This document shows, one piece after another, positions 36,260 to 45,725 of a DNA stretch of 64,000 nt. Location of the stretch: NCBI GenBank assembly GCA_001897435.1, contig MKSV01000011.1, positions 124,001-188,000 on the forward strand, in the 5' to 3' direction. The notes under the pieces were generated by a model that was not told the DNA's origin, did no database searches, and saw only the letters and a program-made list of their open reading frames with translations. This DNA comes from Acidobacteriales bacterium 59-55 (GTDB lineage Bacteria > Acidobacteriota > Terriglobia > Terriglobales > Acidobacteriaceae). Every line of letters starts with the position of its first letter. Position 1 is the stretch's first letter. The position numbers and the translations under genes were made by a program.

Positions 36260-36868
36260 GTGAAAAACGATGTCCATTTTTGGATTGCGATTCTGGTTCG
36301 TGGCGCATTGGCGCTCGTTGTGGGGAGCGCCGTCATGGTGATCCCGGATATGGCTTCCACATTGCTATTGATGCCCTTTGCCGTTGCGGTTTCAATTCTA
36401 TGTCTTGCGGCATATGGTGTACTGGACAGTACGATCATTTTTGTCAGCAGCTTCATGGTCTCCACCAGAAGTCCACAAATTGCTCTGCGGCTTCAAGGTG
36501 CTTTCGGTGTGCTGGTCGGACTCCTTCTCTTCTTTGTTGTTTATAGCCGCTTCCCTCTTCATTGGTTTCTATACCTCATTGCCTTCCAGGCTCTTTGTAC
36601 GGCCACGGCAGAATTTATTGTTGCGCGGCATGCTTTTACTCGAGCGGTATCGCGGTGGAATTACGCGGCTGCAAGTGTAGCGTTGCTCTTCCTGATTACT
36701 TATTCTGCAGCTGGTGCAGTCTTTGGTGAAGGCCTTTCATCCCGCGAAGTCGCCTGGCTTATCTACGGATATCTAGTGGCGTTCGGTATGGCGCAGTGTC
36801 TGACGGCAGCACGGATGTTGTACGCCGATTACCGGGTTGTTGAGTTGTCACACCCACGGGGCCTATAA
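36260..36868 (+). CDS. HdeD/DUF308-like membrane protein
   Basis: A 202-residue protein with six hydrophobic helices in pairs, opening WIAILVRGALALVVGSAVMVIPDMAS, which resembles the start of HdeD/DUF308 proteins. HdeD in E. coli is tied to acid resistance, but the family function is unclear. The start is GTG 36260 with GCAGGAGACATAAC upstream. It is followed 17 bp later by a small membrane protein gene and then a zinc ADH, apparently one operon. Confidence 0.7.
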   Translation: MKNDVHFWIAILVRGALALVVGSAVMVIPDMASTLLLMPFAVAVSILCLAAYGVLDSTIIFVSSFMVSTRSPQIALRLQGAFGVLVGLLLFFVVYSRFPLHWFLYLIAFQALCTATAEFIVARHAFTRAVSRWNYAAASVALLFLITYSAAGAVFGEGLSSREVAWLIYGYLVAFGMAQCLTAARMLYADYRVVELSHPRGL

Positions 36869-36885
36869 GAAACTGGAGGAGAAAA

Positions 36886-37080
36886 ATGGCGCATTCACAA
36901 TTAATCTTCCCTAAAGGCCTAACGGCAATACCTCAAACAATTTCCGAGAGGTATTCATCACAATTTGAGATGTCAGAGGCTTCGGACTGGTCAGTGGAAT
37001 TACTAACTGGCGCCTTTTTTGTCCTTAAGATTTTAATTTTCCTCGCTATTGTTTTGTGGCCTTGGCAAGTTGCGGAATAG
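36886..37080 (+). CDS. Small single-helix membrane protein, unknown function
   Basis: A 64-residue protein: a polar N-terminal half and one hydrophobic helix near the end (LTGAFFVLKILIFLAIVLW). GGAGGAGAAAA upstream of the ATG is a strong ribosome site. It lies between the HdeD-like gene and the zinc ADH with short gaps, so it is probably translated from their transcript. No family recognised. Confidence 0.65.
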   Translation: MAHSQLIFPKGLTAIPQTISERYSSQFEMSEASDWSVELLTGAFFVLKILIFLAIVLWPWQVAE

Positions 37081-37090
37081 GATCGATACC

Positions 37091-38092
37091 ATGAAAGCGG
37101 CAATTTTAAGAGTCCCGGCTCCTCTTAATGAAGAGTCCCTGAAGATTGAGGAGATTCCCATGCCTATCCCTGGGTTAGGACATGCTCTTCTTAAGATCCA
37201 CGCCTGCGGTGTGTGTCGTACAGACCTTCATATTGTGGAAGGTGAGTTGCCCAAAAAACTCGACTGGGTCATCCCGGGCCACCAGGTTGTTGCGGAGATT
37301 ATTTGGTCTCCCGATCCCGGCTTTCATAAGGGCGACAGAGTGGGTGTCTCGTGGATCGGCGGCACAGATGGTTCCTGCCGTTTCTGTCGAACAGGCCGAG
37401 AGAATCTTTGCGATCATCCCAGCTATACCGGCTATACACAAAATGGAGGGTTCGCGGAGTATATGACCGCACGAACTGACTTTCTGTTTCCTTTGCCTAA
37501 TACGCTCGAAGACCGCGCCACTGCCCCCTTGCTCTGCGCCGGCATTATTGGCTTTCGAAGCCTCAAGATTGCGGAAGTGAAGCGGGGCCAGCACGTTGGC
37601 CTTTTTGGCTTTGGTTCGTCGGCGCAGCTTTTATTTCAAGTACTCAAAGCCTGGGATTGCCGCGTCTATGTTTCTACCCGCGAATTGCATCACCAACGAT
37701 TGGCACATACTCTAGGGGCAGACTGGGTCGGCGGTGGGACGGAAGTTCCACCTAAGCCCTTGAATTCTGCAATTACCTTCGCCCCCTCAGGGGATGTTGT
37801 GGTAGCGGCATTACGATCAGTCGATAAGGGCGGAATCGTCGCCATCAATGCGATCCATCTGGATCGTATGCCGCAGTTTGACTATGACTCGCTCCTCTGG
37901 GGTGAGAGACAACTCCGCAGCGTGACAAACATGACCCGGCAAGATGGAACAGATTTTCTGAAAGTCGCTTTCGAGATTGGTCTAAAACCCGCAGTAGTGA
38001 CCTTTTGCCTGGATCAGATCAACGAGGCTCTCCTTGGGCTAAAGGAAGACAGATTGAGTGGCCCGGCGGTCATTCTCCCAAATGAACATTGA
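37091..38092 (+). CDS. Zinc-dependent alcohol dehydrogenase, AdhA type
   Basis: A 333-residue MDR enzyme. Catalytic zinc motifs are CGVCRTDLHIVEGELP and IPGHQVV. The structural-zinc loop reads GTDGSCRFCRTGRENLC, so the first of the usual four cysteines is Asp here. The nucleotide-binding motif GLFGFGSSAQL is somewhat unusual (GFGSSA instead of GxGxxG). The real start is ATG 37091 (MKAAILRVPAPL); the frame extends upstream to 37049 but overlaps the previous gene. It likely reduces aldehydes to alcohols for NADH disposal under low oxygen. It differs from the ADH at 5129-6241. Confidence 0.88.
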   Translation: MKAAILRVPAPLNEESLKIEEIPMPIPGLGHALLKIHACGVCRTDLHIVEGELPKKLDWVIPGHQVVAEIIWSPDPGFHKGDRVGVSWIGGTDGSCRFCRTGRENLCDHPSYTGYTQNGGFAEYMTARTDFLFPLPNTLEDRATAPLLCAGIIGFRSLKIAEVKRGQHVGLFGFGSSAQLLFQVLKAWDCRVYVSTRELHHQRLAHTLGADWVGGGTEVPPKPLNSAITFAPSGDVVVAALRSVDKGGIVAINAIHLDRMPQFDYDSLLWGERQLRSVTNMTRQDGTDFLKVAFEIGLKPAVVTFCLDQINEALLGLKEDRLSGPAVILPNEH

Positions 38093-38158
38093 CTGAACAT
38101 AATGGCACCTGCGTCAGGAAGAGCAGATTCGTTACGGCGATCCTATTCCGTTCTACTG

Positions 38159-41017
38159 TCACCCCACGCCTTCGTTCATCGCGATACCCACTCTGTTCGA
38201 ATTGAGGTCCAAAAAGCGAAGTTTGCGCCTTCTGAAATATTTCGCGATTTCACTTACCCATAAGACACTGCTTGCGGTCAAAACACAGAGTGTCCAGTCC
38301 GCAAGATTCAGGGAGACGATGCCAAATACAAGCCGAAGATAAGGGACATTGAGAAGAATCACTTGAAGTCCTATAGATAACAGTATGGATCCCCAAAGCC
38401 AACGGTTCTTGAACATGCCACGAAATGCACTATCAGAATACGAACGAGCGCTCAGCGAATTGAACAGTTGGAAGAAAATAAGCGTGGTGAAAGCCATCGA
38501 CCGTCTATGCAGTATGGAGTCATTACCTGAAAGAATAAAGAAGATCAGTAATGTTCCTATTGTCATGACAGCCGCCACGAGCAACAGATCACTAAACATC
38601 TGACGACTAATAATGTTGCCAGTCGGGCATCGTGGAGCGCGACGCATGATATCTGGAGATGCGGAATTCACTCCGAGCGCCAATGCAGGTGCGCCATCCG
38701 TAACGAGATTAATCCAAAGAATCTGAGCCGCCGTAAGCGGCAACACGAGTGAGTGGATCGAACCGCCGTTTTGGAAGGACAGTATGATGACGCTTAGGAA
38801 TAGCGTGAGAACTTCTCCCAGATTGGTGGCCAGCAAATAGCGTAGAAACTTTTGAATATTATCGAAGACGATCCGACCTTCTTCAACAGCTGCAACAATT
38901 GTGGAAAAGTTATCATCAGTGAGGATAAGGTCGGCAGCCTCTTTCGATACATCTGTCCCGGCAATGCCCATGGCAATTCCTATATGGGCGGCCTTCAAAG
39001 CTGGCGCATCGTTCACCCCATCACCCGTCATAGCGACGATCTCATTGTTCTTCTGGAGGGCATGGACAATTCGAAGCTTGTGCTCTGGGTTTACTCGTGC
39101 GTAGACGCCTGTGACGCTAACGACCTGCTGCAAATCAGAATCGGACATTTGATCGAGTTGGGGTCCAGTCAGTACAGCTTCAATCGAGATGATTCCCAAA
39201 TCGTGAGCAACAGCCGTGGCGGTACGTGGATGATCCCCGGTAATTAATATTGTGCGGATCCCTCCGAGCTTGGCCCGCTCTATTGAATGACGAACTTCCG
39301 GGCGTGGCGGGTCCATCATACCGATCAACCCAAGAAATGTTAGTTGCTGTTCAAGACCGTCTTTGTCGATATCCGCAGAGTTTGTGACCTCCATTTTAGT
39401 CAGCAAACGAGTTGCAACGCCAAGTGTACGGAATGCACGTGACGTTAGCAGATCATTGCGCTGGAGAATCTCCTGGCGACGCTGAGGTCTCAAAGGACGT
39501 ACAACACCGGAACAATATTCATTTGTACAGCGATCCAGAAGAATATCGGGAGCTCCTTTGGCAAAAAGAGTTATTTCTTCGGCACTCTCCCCAAATCTGT
39601 TTAGAGTGCTCATCATCTTTCGTTCTGACGAAAACGGAAACTCCGTCAGACGCGGATAGAGACTTTGCATAACTGAAGGCCGAACCTTCGCTTTCCACGC
39701 AGCGGTGAGCAGCGCAGCTTCCGTGGGATCTCCTTGAATCTTCCATCCATCTGCGGTCTGCTCAAGTTGTGCATTATTCACCAGTGTGGCTGCGAGAAGT
39801 AATTGGTATACCTCCTGCGCCTGAAGCGCAGACAATTGCTTTCCCTCGTCCGCCGAAAGGCGTCCCTCAGGGGCATATCCGTTCCCAGAGATATCGGTCT
39901 GGCCGAACGCAGTAACGATTGCCCGAACGGTCATTTCATTGCACGTCAGGGTCCCGGTTTTGTCCGAAGCAATCACCGTCGTAGATCCCAGGGTCTCTAC
40001 CGCTGCTAGTTTTTTGACTATGGCTCCTTTTCGTGCCATACGCTGCACCCCTATCGCAAGCACCAGCGTAATGACAGCGGCAAATCCTTCTGGGGTGGCC
40101 GCGACTGCTAAGGCAATGCCGAATAGCAGAATTTCTATAACCTCGCTAACGCTCTGCACACCTTGGGTAACGAGCAGAGCTGTAACGACGACGCCAGCTA
40201 TCAACAGGACAGCTGCACCTATCTGTTTGCTCAAAAGCACCAGACGTCGTTGCAAAGGTGCGACTTGATTCTCTTCCGTATCCAGTAGCTTTGCGACTTT
40301 CCCAAACTCGGTCTCCATACCGACAGCAGTAACGATGGCTCTTGCATTTCCCGAGACGATCATCGTCCCCGCAAAAAGCATGTTCTGGCGATCTCCGAGT
40401 GCCGCGCTATGTTCAATCGAATCAATGAGTTTGCGAATAGGCAGGCTTTCGCCTGTTAGCGAAGATTCCATGGTGAGTAGAGAAATAGCCTGCGTCAGAC
40501 GGGCATCCGCTGGAACGGCATCACCTTCACAAAGCACTAAGAGATCTCCGGGAACAACATCTCGAACCAAGATGCGCTGCTGAGTACCATCGCGAATCAC
40601 AGTAGTTTGTTCAGGCATCATCTTCGTCAGGGAAACCAATGCGCGTTCCGCTCGGTCTTCCTGGACGAAACCCAGGACAGCATTTAATGCAACGATTGCG
40701 AGAATAATCAAGGCTTCATAGGATATTGCGTTTCCCTCCCCGATCTTCGATACAAGTATCGACACGGTGGCCGCAACAAGGAGTAAATATACCTGCGGAT
40801 CACGGAATTGAGCGATAATGCGCATCCATGCAGAAACACGGGATTTTGAATTTAGTGTGTTCAGGCCATAACGCTTCTGGCGTTCTCGTGCACCTTCAGC
40901 TGTGAGCCCCGCCTGAAGATCGGTTTTCAGCTCAGATGCAACTATAGAGATCGGCTGTTCGTGAGGTGACTGGTGAATGGGCGAGTCGTCGAGTCCTGAC
41001 ATATCGATCAACCGCAC
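38159..41017 (-). CDS. Cation-translocating P-type ATPase (P2 type, CtpF/Ca2+-ATPase-like)
   Basis: A 952-residue pump. The N-terminal cation-ATPase domain is followed by TGES (SLTGESLPI), membrane helix M4 with ATPEGFAAVITLVLAIGVQRM, the phosphorylation motif SDKTGTLTCNEM, the hinge MTGDGVNDAPALKAAHIGIAMG, and a C-terminal cation-ATPase region. The M4 motif PEGFAAVIT is a variant of PEGLPAVVT in Ca2+ pumps, so calcium or another divalent or monovalent cation is possible. The start is GTG 41017 with AAAGGAA upstream. It is divergent from a Usp gene across a perfect CRP-like site, like ctpF in the DosR regulon of mycobacteria. Confidence 0.88.
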   Translation of the reverse strand: MRLIDMSGLDDSPIHQSPHEQPISIVASELKTDLQAGLTAEGARERQKRYGLNTLNSKSRVSAWMRIIAQFRDPQVYLLLVAATVSILVSKIGEGNAISYEALIILAIVALNAVLGFVQEDRAERALVSLTKMMPEQTTVIRDGTQQRILVRDVVPGDLLVLCEGDAVPADARLTQAISLLTMESSLTGESLPIRKLIDSIEHSAALGDRQNMLFAGTMIVSGNARAIVTAVGMETEFGKVAKLLDTEENQVAPLQRRLVLLSKQIGAAVLLIAGVVVTALLVTQGVQSVSEVIEILLFGIALAVAATPEGFAAVITLVLAIGVQRMARKGAIVKKLAAVETLGSTTVIASDKTGTLTCNEMTVRAIVTAFGQTDISGNGYAPEGRLSADEGKQLSALQAQEVYQLLLAATLVNNAQLEQTADGWKIQGDPTEAALLTAAWKAKVRPSVMQSLYPRLTEFPFSSERKMMSTLNRFGESAEEITLFAKGAPDILLDRCTNEYCSGVVRPLRPQRRQEILQRNDLLTSRAFRTLGVATRLLTKMEVTNSADIDKDGLEQQLTFLGLIGMMDPPRPEVRHSIERAKLGGIRTILITGDHPRTATAVAHDLGIISIEAVLTGPQLDQMSDSDLQQVVSVTGVYARVNPEHKLRIVHALQKNNEIVAMTGDGVNDAPALKAAHIGIAMGIAGTDVSKEAADLILTDDNFSTIVAAVEEGRIVFDNIQKFLRYLLATNLGEVLTLFLSVIILSFQNGGSIHSLVLPLTAAQILWINLVTDGAPALALGVNSASPDIMRRAPRCPTGNIISRQMFSDLLLVAAVMTIGTLLIFFILSGNDSILHRRSMAFTTLIFFQLFNSLSARSYSDSAFRGMFKNRWLWGSILLSIGLQVILLNVPYLRLVFGIVSLNLADWTLCVLTASSVLWVSEIAKYFRRRKLRFLDLNSNRVGIAMNEGVG

Positions 41018-41133
41018 TTTCAGTTCCTTTCGGCGCTCAAAGATACCTTCGGCTCCTGCGGAACTTCGGTTTTATCATTCTTATCCATAAACATGGAACA
41101 CCATCAAATGTTTCTGCTCGCCGACGTAAAGTC

Positions 41134-41149
41134 TGTGACGACAGTCACA
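41134..41149. promoter_or_regulatory. CRP/FNR-type operator between P-type ATPase and Usp genes
   Basis: TGTGACGACAGTCACA has perfect arms. It is 60 bp upstream of the Usp start (41209) and 117 bp upstream of the ATPase start (41017). TACTGT at 41172-41177 is a possible -10 for the Usp gene, about 33 bp from the site centre. Confidence 0.65.
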
Positions 41150-41208
41150 GGACTAAGAGAAGATCAGTCTGTACTGTGTAAAGCATAGATATGGAAAGGT
41201 GGCAGACT

Positions 41209-42066
41209 ATGAGTCCCAGCCAGATTATCTTGGCAACTGATTTTTCGCCCGCCTCATCAGCGGCGCGATCTATTGCTGGAAGAGTTGCCCGTATATTCAA
41301 CGCCAAGATCTTGGTTGTGCATGTCTTCCAATATGTTGCTCGCCATCAGTATCAGGTACCGGTCGGCTGGATGATCGAGGGCATTCGGAGAGATGTTCAA
41401 CAGAGGATGAGCGAAACCAGAAAGGTCCTCACTGATCTCGGGATCGAAACGGAGGGGATGCTGATCGAGGATGGATTTCCTTCAGTGGAGATTCTCAATA
41501 TCCTTCAGTCATACAAGAACCCACTTCTCGTTATGGGAACCCATGCGGTAGGAGGCATGGATCGCTTCCTCCTTGGATCAACCGCGGAAGAAGTTTTGCG
41601 CCAAGCATCGTGCCCTGTCATTACGACAGGGCCACATGTGATTTATAAAGAAAATGATGGTCCGTCCTTTCATCGCGTGCTCTATGCCACAGATTTCAGT
41701 GAGGCATCTCTTGCTGCAGCGCCGTTCGCAGCGATGATTCAAGAATCCTCGTCCGCATCTCTTCGAGTTCTTCATGTATCAGCCGATCCGGAATTTAATG
41801 GCCCGCCTCAAGATCAGAGCTTCGATTTCGTCCGTAGAGCTCTTCATGGTGGCAAAGGCGAAAGCACGGCACTCACGGCGGAATATATCACTTTACATGG
41901 AAGGGATATAAGCCAGGCAATAACAAATGAAGCTGAACGCTATCCCGCGGATCTTCTGATCCTTGGAGTACGTCGAGCATCTGCGTATGCCTCGCATCTT
42001 GCGCCCCGGTCCGCTTTTCAAGTGATTGCCGCCGCGCCATGCGCTGTCCTAACCATATCTTCATAA
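41209..42066 (+). CDS. Universal stress protein, tandem Usp domains
   Basis: A 285-residue double Usp starting MSPSQIILATDFSPAS. ATG 41209 has GAAAGGTGG seven bases upstream, better than ATG 41191. Domain 1 carries GTHAVGGMDRFLLGSTAEEVLRQASCPVITTGP; domain 2 begins FHRVLYATDFSEAS and ends with GVRRASAYASHLAPRSAFQVI. It is nearest to the Usp at 11725-12654. It precedes a heavy-metal P-type ATPase by 38 bp, likely in one operon. Confidence 0.9.
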   Translation: MSPSQIILATDFSPASSAARSIAGRVARIFNAKILVVHVFQYVARHQYQVPVGWMIEGIRRDVQQRMSETRKVLTDLGIETEGMLIEDGFPSVEILNILQSYKNPLLVMGTHAVGGMDRFLLGSTAEEVLRQASCPVITTGPHVIYKENDGPSFHRVLYATDFSEASLAAAPFAAMIQESSSASLRVLHVSADPEFNGPPQDQSFDFVRRALHGGKGESTALTAEYITLHGRDISQAITNEAERYPADLLILGVRRASAYASHLAPRSAFQVIAAAPCAVLTISS

Positions 42067-42104
42067 GTGCGTTTGGCACCGGTTACTGATAGGGAAAGAA
42101 CGCT

Positions 42105-43970
42105 ATGGGAAACAGGAAAGAGCCACCGTGCCACAATATGAGATTCATGTGGAACCGCATCTCCGTTGCAGTGTCGTCTCTGGCTATCATTCTGCATCTT
42201 CTGCTGCACTATGCATTTCATATCAACGGCAGAGCCTCGACGTTCCCCTTATGGTTCGCAGTGATTGTGGGCGGGTTGCCGCTGTTATACGATCTTTCCC
42301 GGCAAGTGCTCAAACGGCAATTCGGTTCCGATTTTCTGGCAGGGCTTTCGATCATTACGGCCACTCTGCTGGGAGAACTCCTGGTTGCAACAATTATCGT
42401 CCTGATGTTTTCGGGAGGACAGGCGTTAGAGGAATACGCGACCCAGCGCGCATCCTCGGTTTTGAATGCGCTAGCCAAGCGCATGCCCAACCTGGCTCAT
42501 CGCGTTATAGATGGCAAGGCGCATGAGATTGCCGTTACTGACATTGCTATCGGTGATCGCCTCATAGTCTTCCCGCACGAAATATGTCCCGTGGATGGGA
42601 CCGTTGAATCTGGGACTGGAACGATGGACGAATCTTTTCTGACAGGCGAGCCATTTCGCATGCGCAAAATCGCAGGCTCTCAGGTGATCTCCGGCGCGCT
42701 GAATGAAGATTTTGCTCTTACGATCGTAGCCGACAAGCGTGCTGTTGATTCACGCTACGCACGCATTATGAAGGTAATGCAGACAGCTGAACAGCATCCT
42801 CCCCAAATCCGTCGTCTGGCCGATCGGTTAGGTGCTATTTATACGCCGATTGCGGTCGCTGTGGCTTTGGTCGGATGGTTGATGAGCGGCAGTCCGGAAC
42901 GGTTTTTGGCTGTCATCGTTATCGCCACACCCTGCCCCCTTCTATTGGCAATTCCCATATCGATCATTGGCGCTATTTCGCTCTCGGCAAAACGTGGGAT
43001 TGTCATCAAAAAGCCTGTCGTGCTCGAACAGGTCGGACAGATTCAGACGATGTTCTTCGACAAAACAGGCACATTGACCCACGGCGAGCCAGTTGTCACC
43101 GACACCGTCTGCTTTTCCGACGCCGACCCCATCGATGTCCTTCGCCTGGCAGCAAGTCTCGAGCAGTATTCGAAACACCCGCTCGCGACCGCCATCCTTC
43201 GCGCTGCCGAAGACAAGGGTGTTGTTCTGCAAAATGTGGAGGACATCAGCGAAAAACCAGGCGAGGGCTTGACGGGACATGTAGGAGGACAGAAGATCCT
43301 CGTCACGGGAAGGCGCAAGCTCCCCTCTGAAATGGTGGCTCTTTTGCCACCGAGCACCTCAGGCATGGAGTCCATCATCGTTGTAGATGGCCGCCTGTTC
43401 GGTCTACTCAGATTTCATGACCGTCCCAGAAAAGAAGGAAAGTCCTTCATTAGCCACCTTAAACCGAAGCATCATGTGAAGCGCATGATGATCTTGTCCG
43501 GAGATCGTGACAGCGAGGTCCAGCATCTTGCCGCGATCGTCGGGATTACAGATGTTCGTTCGAATCTAACCCCCGAAGAAAAACTCAAGATCGTGCGCCT
43601 CGAAACGGAGAAGGCGCTGACGCTCTTCGTTGGAGATGGTATCAATGATGCGCCCGCGATGATGGCGGCAACTGTAGGAGTGGCATTCGGTCAGAATAGC
43701 GACATCACGGCAGAAGCGGCCGGAGCCGTGATTCTTGAACCTACGCTCGGTAAGCTCGACGAGCTTCTTCACATCGGAATGCGAATGCGGCGAATCGCGC
43801 TCCAAAGCGCGATTGGAGGAATGCTACTGAGTTCACTCGGAATGGTCGCCGCAGCCCTCGGTCTTCTTTCGCCGCTCGTGGGGGCGATCGGCCAAGAGGT
43901 AATTGACTTGCTTGCTGTACTCAATGCGATTCGTGCATCAGTTCCGACAAAAGATCTGCAGGATTTCTAA
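42105..43970 (+). CDS. Heavy-metal-translocating P-type ATPase (P1B) without an N-terminal metal-binding domain
   Basis: A 621-residue pump, shorter than most P1B ATPases because the HMA domain is missing. Motifs: TGEPFRM, the membrane site ATPCPLLLAIPI (Cys-Pro), FFDKTGTLTHGEP, the P1B-specific SKHPLATAI and GDGINDAPAMMAATVGVAFG. Helices at both ends fit the class. The metal cannot be named from sequence; TPCP is compatible with Zn/Cd/Pb or Cu-type pumps. It follows the Usp gene and would share its CRP-like control. Confidence 0.88.
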   Translation: MGNRKEPPCHNMRFMWNRISVAVSSLAIILHLLLHYAFHINGRASTFPLWFAVIVGGLPLLYDLSRQVLKRQFGSDFLAGLSIITATLLGELLVATIIVLMFSGGQALEEYATQRASSVLNALAKRMPNLAHRVIDGKAHEIAVTDIAIGDRLIVFPHEICPVDGTVESGTGTMDESFLTGEPFRMRKIAGSQVISGALNEDFALTIVADKRAVDSRYARIMKVMQTAEQHPPQIRRLADRLGAIYTPIAVAVALVGWLMSGSPERFLAVIVIATPCPLLLAIPISIIGAISLSAKRGIVIKKPVVLEQVGQIQTMFFDKTGTLTHGEPVVTDTVCFSDADPIDVLRLAASLEQYSKHPLATAILRAAEDKGVVLQNVEDISEKPGEGLTGHVGGQKILVTGRRKLPSEMVALLPPSTSGMESIIVVDGRLFGLLRFHDRPRKEGKSFISHLKPKHHVKRMMILSGDRDSEVQHLAAIVGITDVRSNLTPEEKLKIVRLETEKALTLFVGDGINDAPAMMAATVGVAFGQNSDITAEAAGAVILEPTLGKLDELLHIGMRMRRIALQSAIGGMLLSSLGMVAAALGLLSPLVGAIGQEVIDLLAVLNAIRASVPTKDLQDF

Positions 43971-43991
43971 AAAAGCGGCGAGGATACGACA

Positions 43992-44007
43992 TGTGATCGA
44001 GGTCACA
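43992..44007. promoter_or_regulatory. CRP/FNR-type operator upstream of a membrane-protein gene
   Basis: TGTGATCGAGGTCACA has perfect arms and lies 76 bp upstream of ATG 44084, after the end of the P1B ATPase gene. Confidence 0.62.
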
Positions 44008-44083
44008 GCCCATCAAGCATGTAGGCGTTAGCTTTGTTCGATAGTTATAGCAGGCAGAATAATGCGCTGAAAGATGCACAGTT

Positions 44084-44683
44084 ATGCAGTACGAACTTAG
44101 GCTCCATCGATTGCTTCTAGCTATACTCGCGACAGTCGTCACGGGGGTTGCCCTCCTTTTCTTTTATCTAAGTTCACACCCTGTTGACGTATGGCTCGAG
44201 GCAAGCATATCGCTCATCGTCGTGATTGCTGTCGCTACCGCACTCGTGTACATGGGAGTAGCAGAAGGAATTGTGGCCCTTCAATTCGGCATGAGGCACA
44301 AGCGGGAATTATTAGGCTATCTCTTGCTTGGCCTGCTCTCGGTTAGTTCCGGCTTATATCTTGCCATATCCAAGGTTGAATCTTTGCAGATAATTGCCTT
44401 GGTCGTATCACCGCACGCCTTTCTATTTGGGATCGCTGAATTGCGGATATCACGCCATCTACAGCACCATCCGAAGCAGCGACGAGCGCTCCTGTTCTTT
44501 GGAGCATGTGAGGTTGCGCTTGGACTGGCACTCGTTATAGGTAGCAAGATGTCAACCTACCAAGTGGCTACGTTACTAGGCTATGGAGCAGTCATCACCA
44601 GCCTGCAATTGCTGGCATTTCTCATCTACCAGTACCGTCGGGCTGAACGTGAAATATCCGGGCGAATATTCGATAGAACTTGA
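44084..44683 (+). CDS. Multi-helix membrane protein, HdeD-like, unknown function
   Basis: A 199-residue protein with about six hydrophobic helices (for example LLLAILATVVTGVALLFFYL and LGYLLLGLLSVSSGLYLAI) and a basic loop ISRHLQHHPKQRRAL. Its size and helix pattern recall HdeD/DUF308 proteins and the gene at 36260-36868, but similarity is weak by eye. The ribosome site is poor. It sits alone between two CRP-like sites, so it appears to be a separately controlled member of the regulon. Confidence 0.6.
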   Translation: MQYELRLHRLLLAILATVVTGVALLFFYLSSHPVDVWLEASISLIVVIAVATALVYMGVAEGIVALQFGMRHKRELLGYLLLGLLSVSSGLYLAISKVESLQIIALVVSPHAFLFGIAELRISRHLQHHPKQRRALLFFGACEVALGLALVIGSKMSTYQVATLLGYGAVITSLQLLAFLIYQYRRAEREISGRIFDRT

Positions 44684-44695
44684 GCATAGTTTAGT

Positions 44696-44736
44696 TGTGA
44701 CCTAAATCACCATCCGTACTGACGCGAAGCGATAAT
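44696..44736 (+). promoter_or_regulatory. CRP/FNR-type operator with -10 element for a Usp gene
   Basis: TGTGACCTAAATCACC (44696-44711) is one mismatch from TGTGA-N6-TCACA. GATAAT (44731-44736), one mismatch from the sigma-70 -10 consensus, is centred 30 bp from the site centre, as in class II CRP/FNR promoters. The Usp start codon is at 44789. Confidence 0.6.
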
Positions 44737-44788
44737 CTGAGCTTCGATCGTAATTATTAATCGCTATTGTGGCTTGAGAGGTTTGCTT

Positions 44789-45703
44789 ATGAAATCCAAG
44801 GATGCAGCCGCCTTTCCTTCAATCGATCAAGAGTCGCATTTGGCCACAAGCGAAATCACTTTCTCGCGGATCCTTATTGCAACTGACTTCTCGAAACCCG
44901 CGACCCAGGCTTTGAAGATGGCAATCTTGATCAGCCAGACATTCGGAGCAAAGCTCTACTTAGTACATGCCGCAACTCCAATCGGATACGGGATCGATCC
45001 AGTTCCCATTCCCATCGAAGTACTGAATGCCGACCTGGATACGGATAAGGAACAGATCAATCAACTGGTATTGAGCGAGCCTGGGCTCAGCCAGCTAAAG
45101 CCCAGCATAACTGTTGCTTATGCTGAAGCGAAAGATCTCATCAATCAAGTCTCGCGCGAAGAGAAAATAGACCTGATTATTGTGGGGTCTCACGGTGCCA
45201 GCGGACTCGAACGGTTGGCTCTGGGATCGGTTGCCGAGGCGGTGTTGCATCAGGCGAGTTGTCCGGTCCTGATCGTCGGACCACAATGTAAGCCGGAACA
45301 ATGTCCGTTTCGATCTATTCTGTTTGCGACCGATCTGAAGACGACCGGGCTGCGTGGAGCACAGTATGCCACAGGGCTTGCAGAACGCTTTCATTCGAAG
45401 CTCACTCTTCTTCATGTGATGAAAGAACAACCCATGCCGCACGTCCATCAAGCTGAGCTCATCCAAAATCTTCAGGGACTAATTCCTCCGGATGCAGAGT
45501 ACTGCTGTAAGGCGCGGCTACGTGTCGAGTACGGCAAGGCGGCTGAGGTCATTGCCGCGATTGCCGAATCAGAGTCTGCCAGTTTGATCGTCATTGGACT
45601 TCAAGAACACCTTCTTGGAGACCACGCTCCTTGGTCAACCGTGGCTCGGGTGACCCGTGAAGTCAAGGCCGCCGTGCTGGGTGTCCGAGGTCATTACGTT
45701 TGA
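44789..45703 (+). CDS. Universal stress protein, tandem Usp domains
   Basis: A 304-residue double Usp. ATG 44789 has GAGAGG seven bases upstream; a TTG at 44774 overlaps that site and is rejected. Domain 1 has GSHGASGLERLALGSVAEAVLHQASCPVLIVGP; domain 2 starts FRSILFATDLKTTG and has GLQEHLLGDHAPWSTVARV. It is clearly the sister of the Usp at 15779-16708. Confidence 0.9.
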   Translation: MKSKDAAAFPSIDQESHLATSEITFSRILIATDFSKPATQALKMAILISQTFGAKLYLVHAATPIGYGIDPVPIPIEVLNADLDTDKEQINQLVLSEPGLSQLKPSITVAYAEAKDLINQVSREEKIDLIIVGSHGASGLERLALGSVAEAVLHQASCPVLIVGPQCKPEQCPFRSILFATDLKTTGLRGAQYATGLAERFHSKLTLLHVMKEQPMPHVHQAELIQNLQGLIPPDAEYCCKARLRVEYGKAAEVIAAIAESESASLIVIGLQEHLLGDHAPWSTVARVTREVKAAVLGVRGHYV

Positions 45704-45725
45704 CGTGTATTTCAGAATTGCAAGA

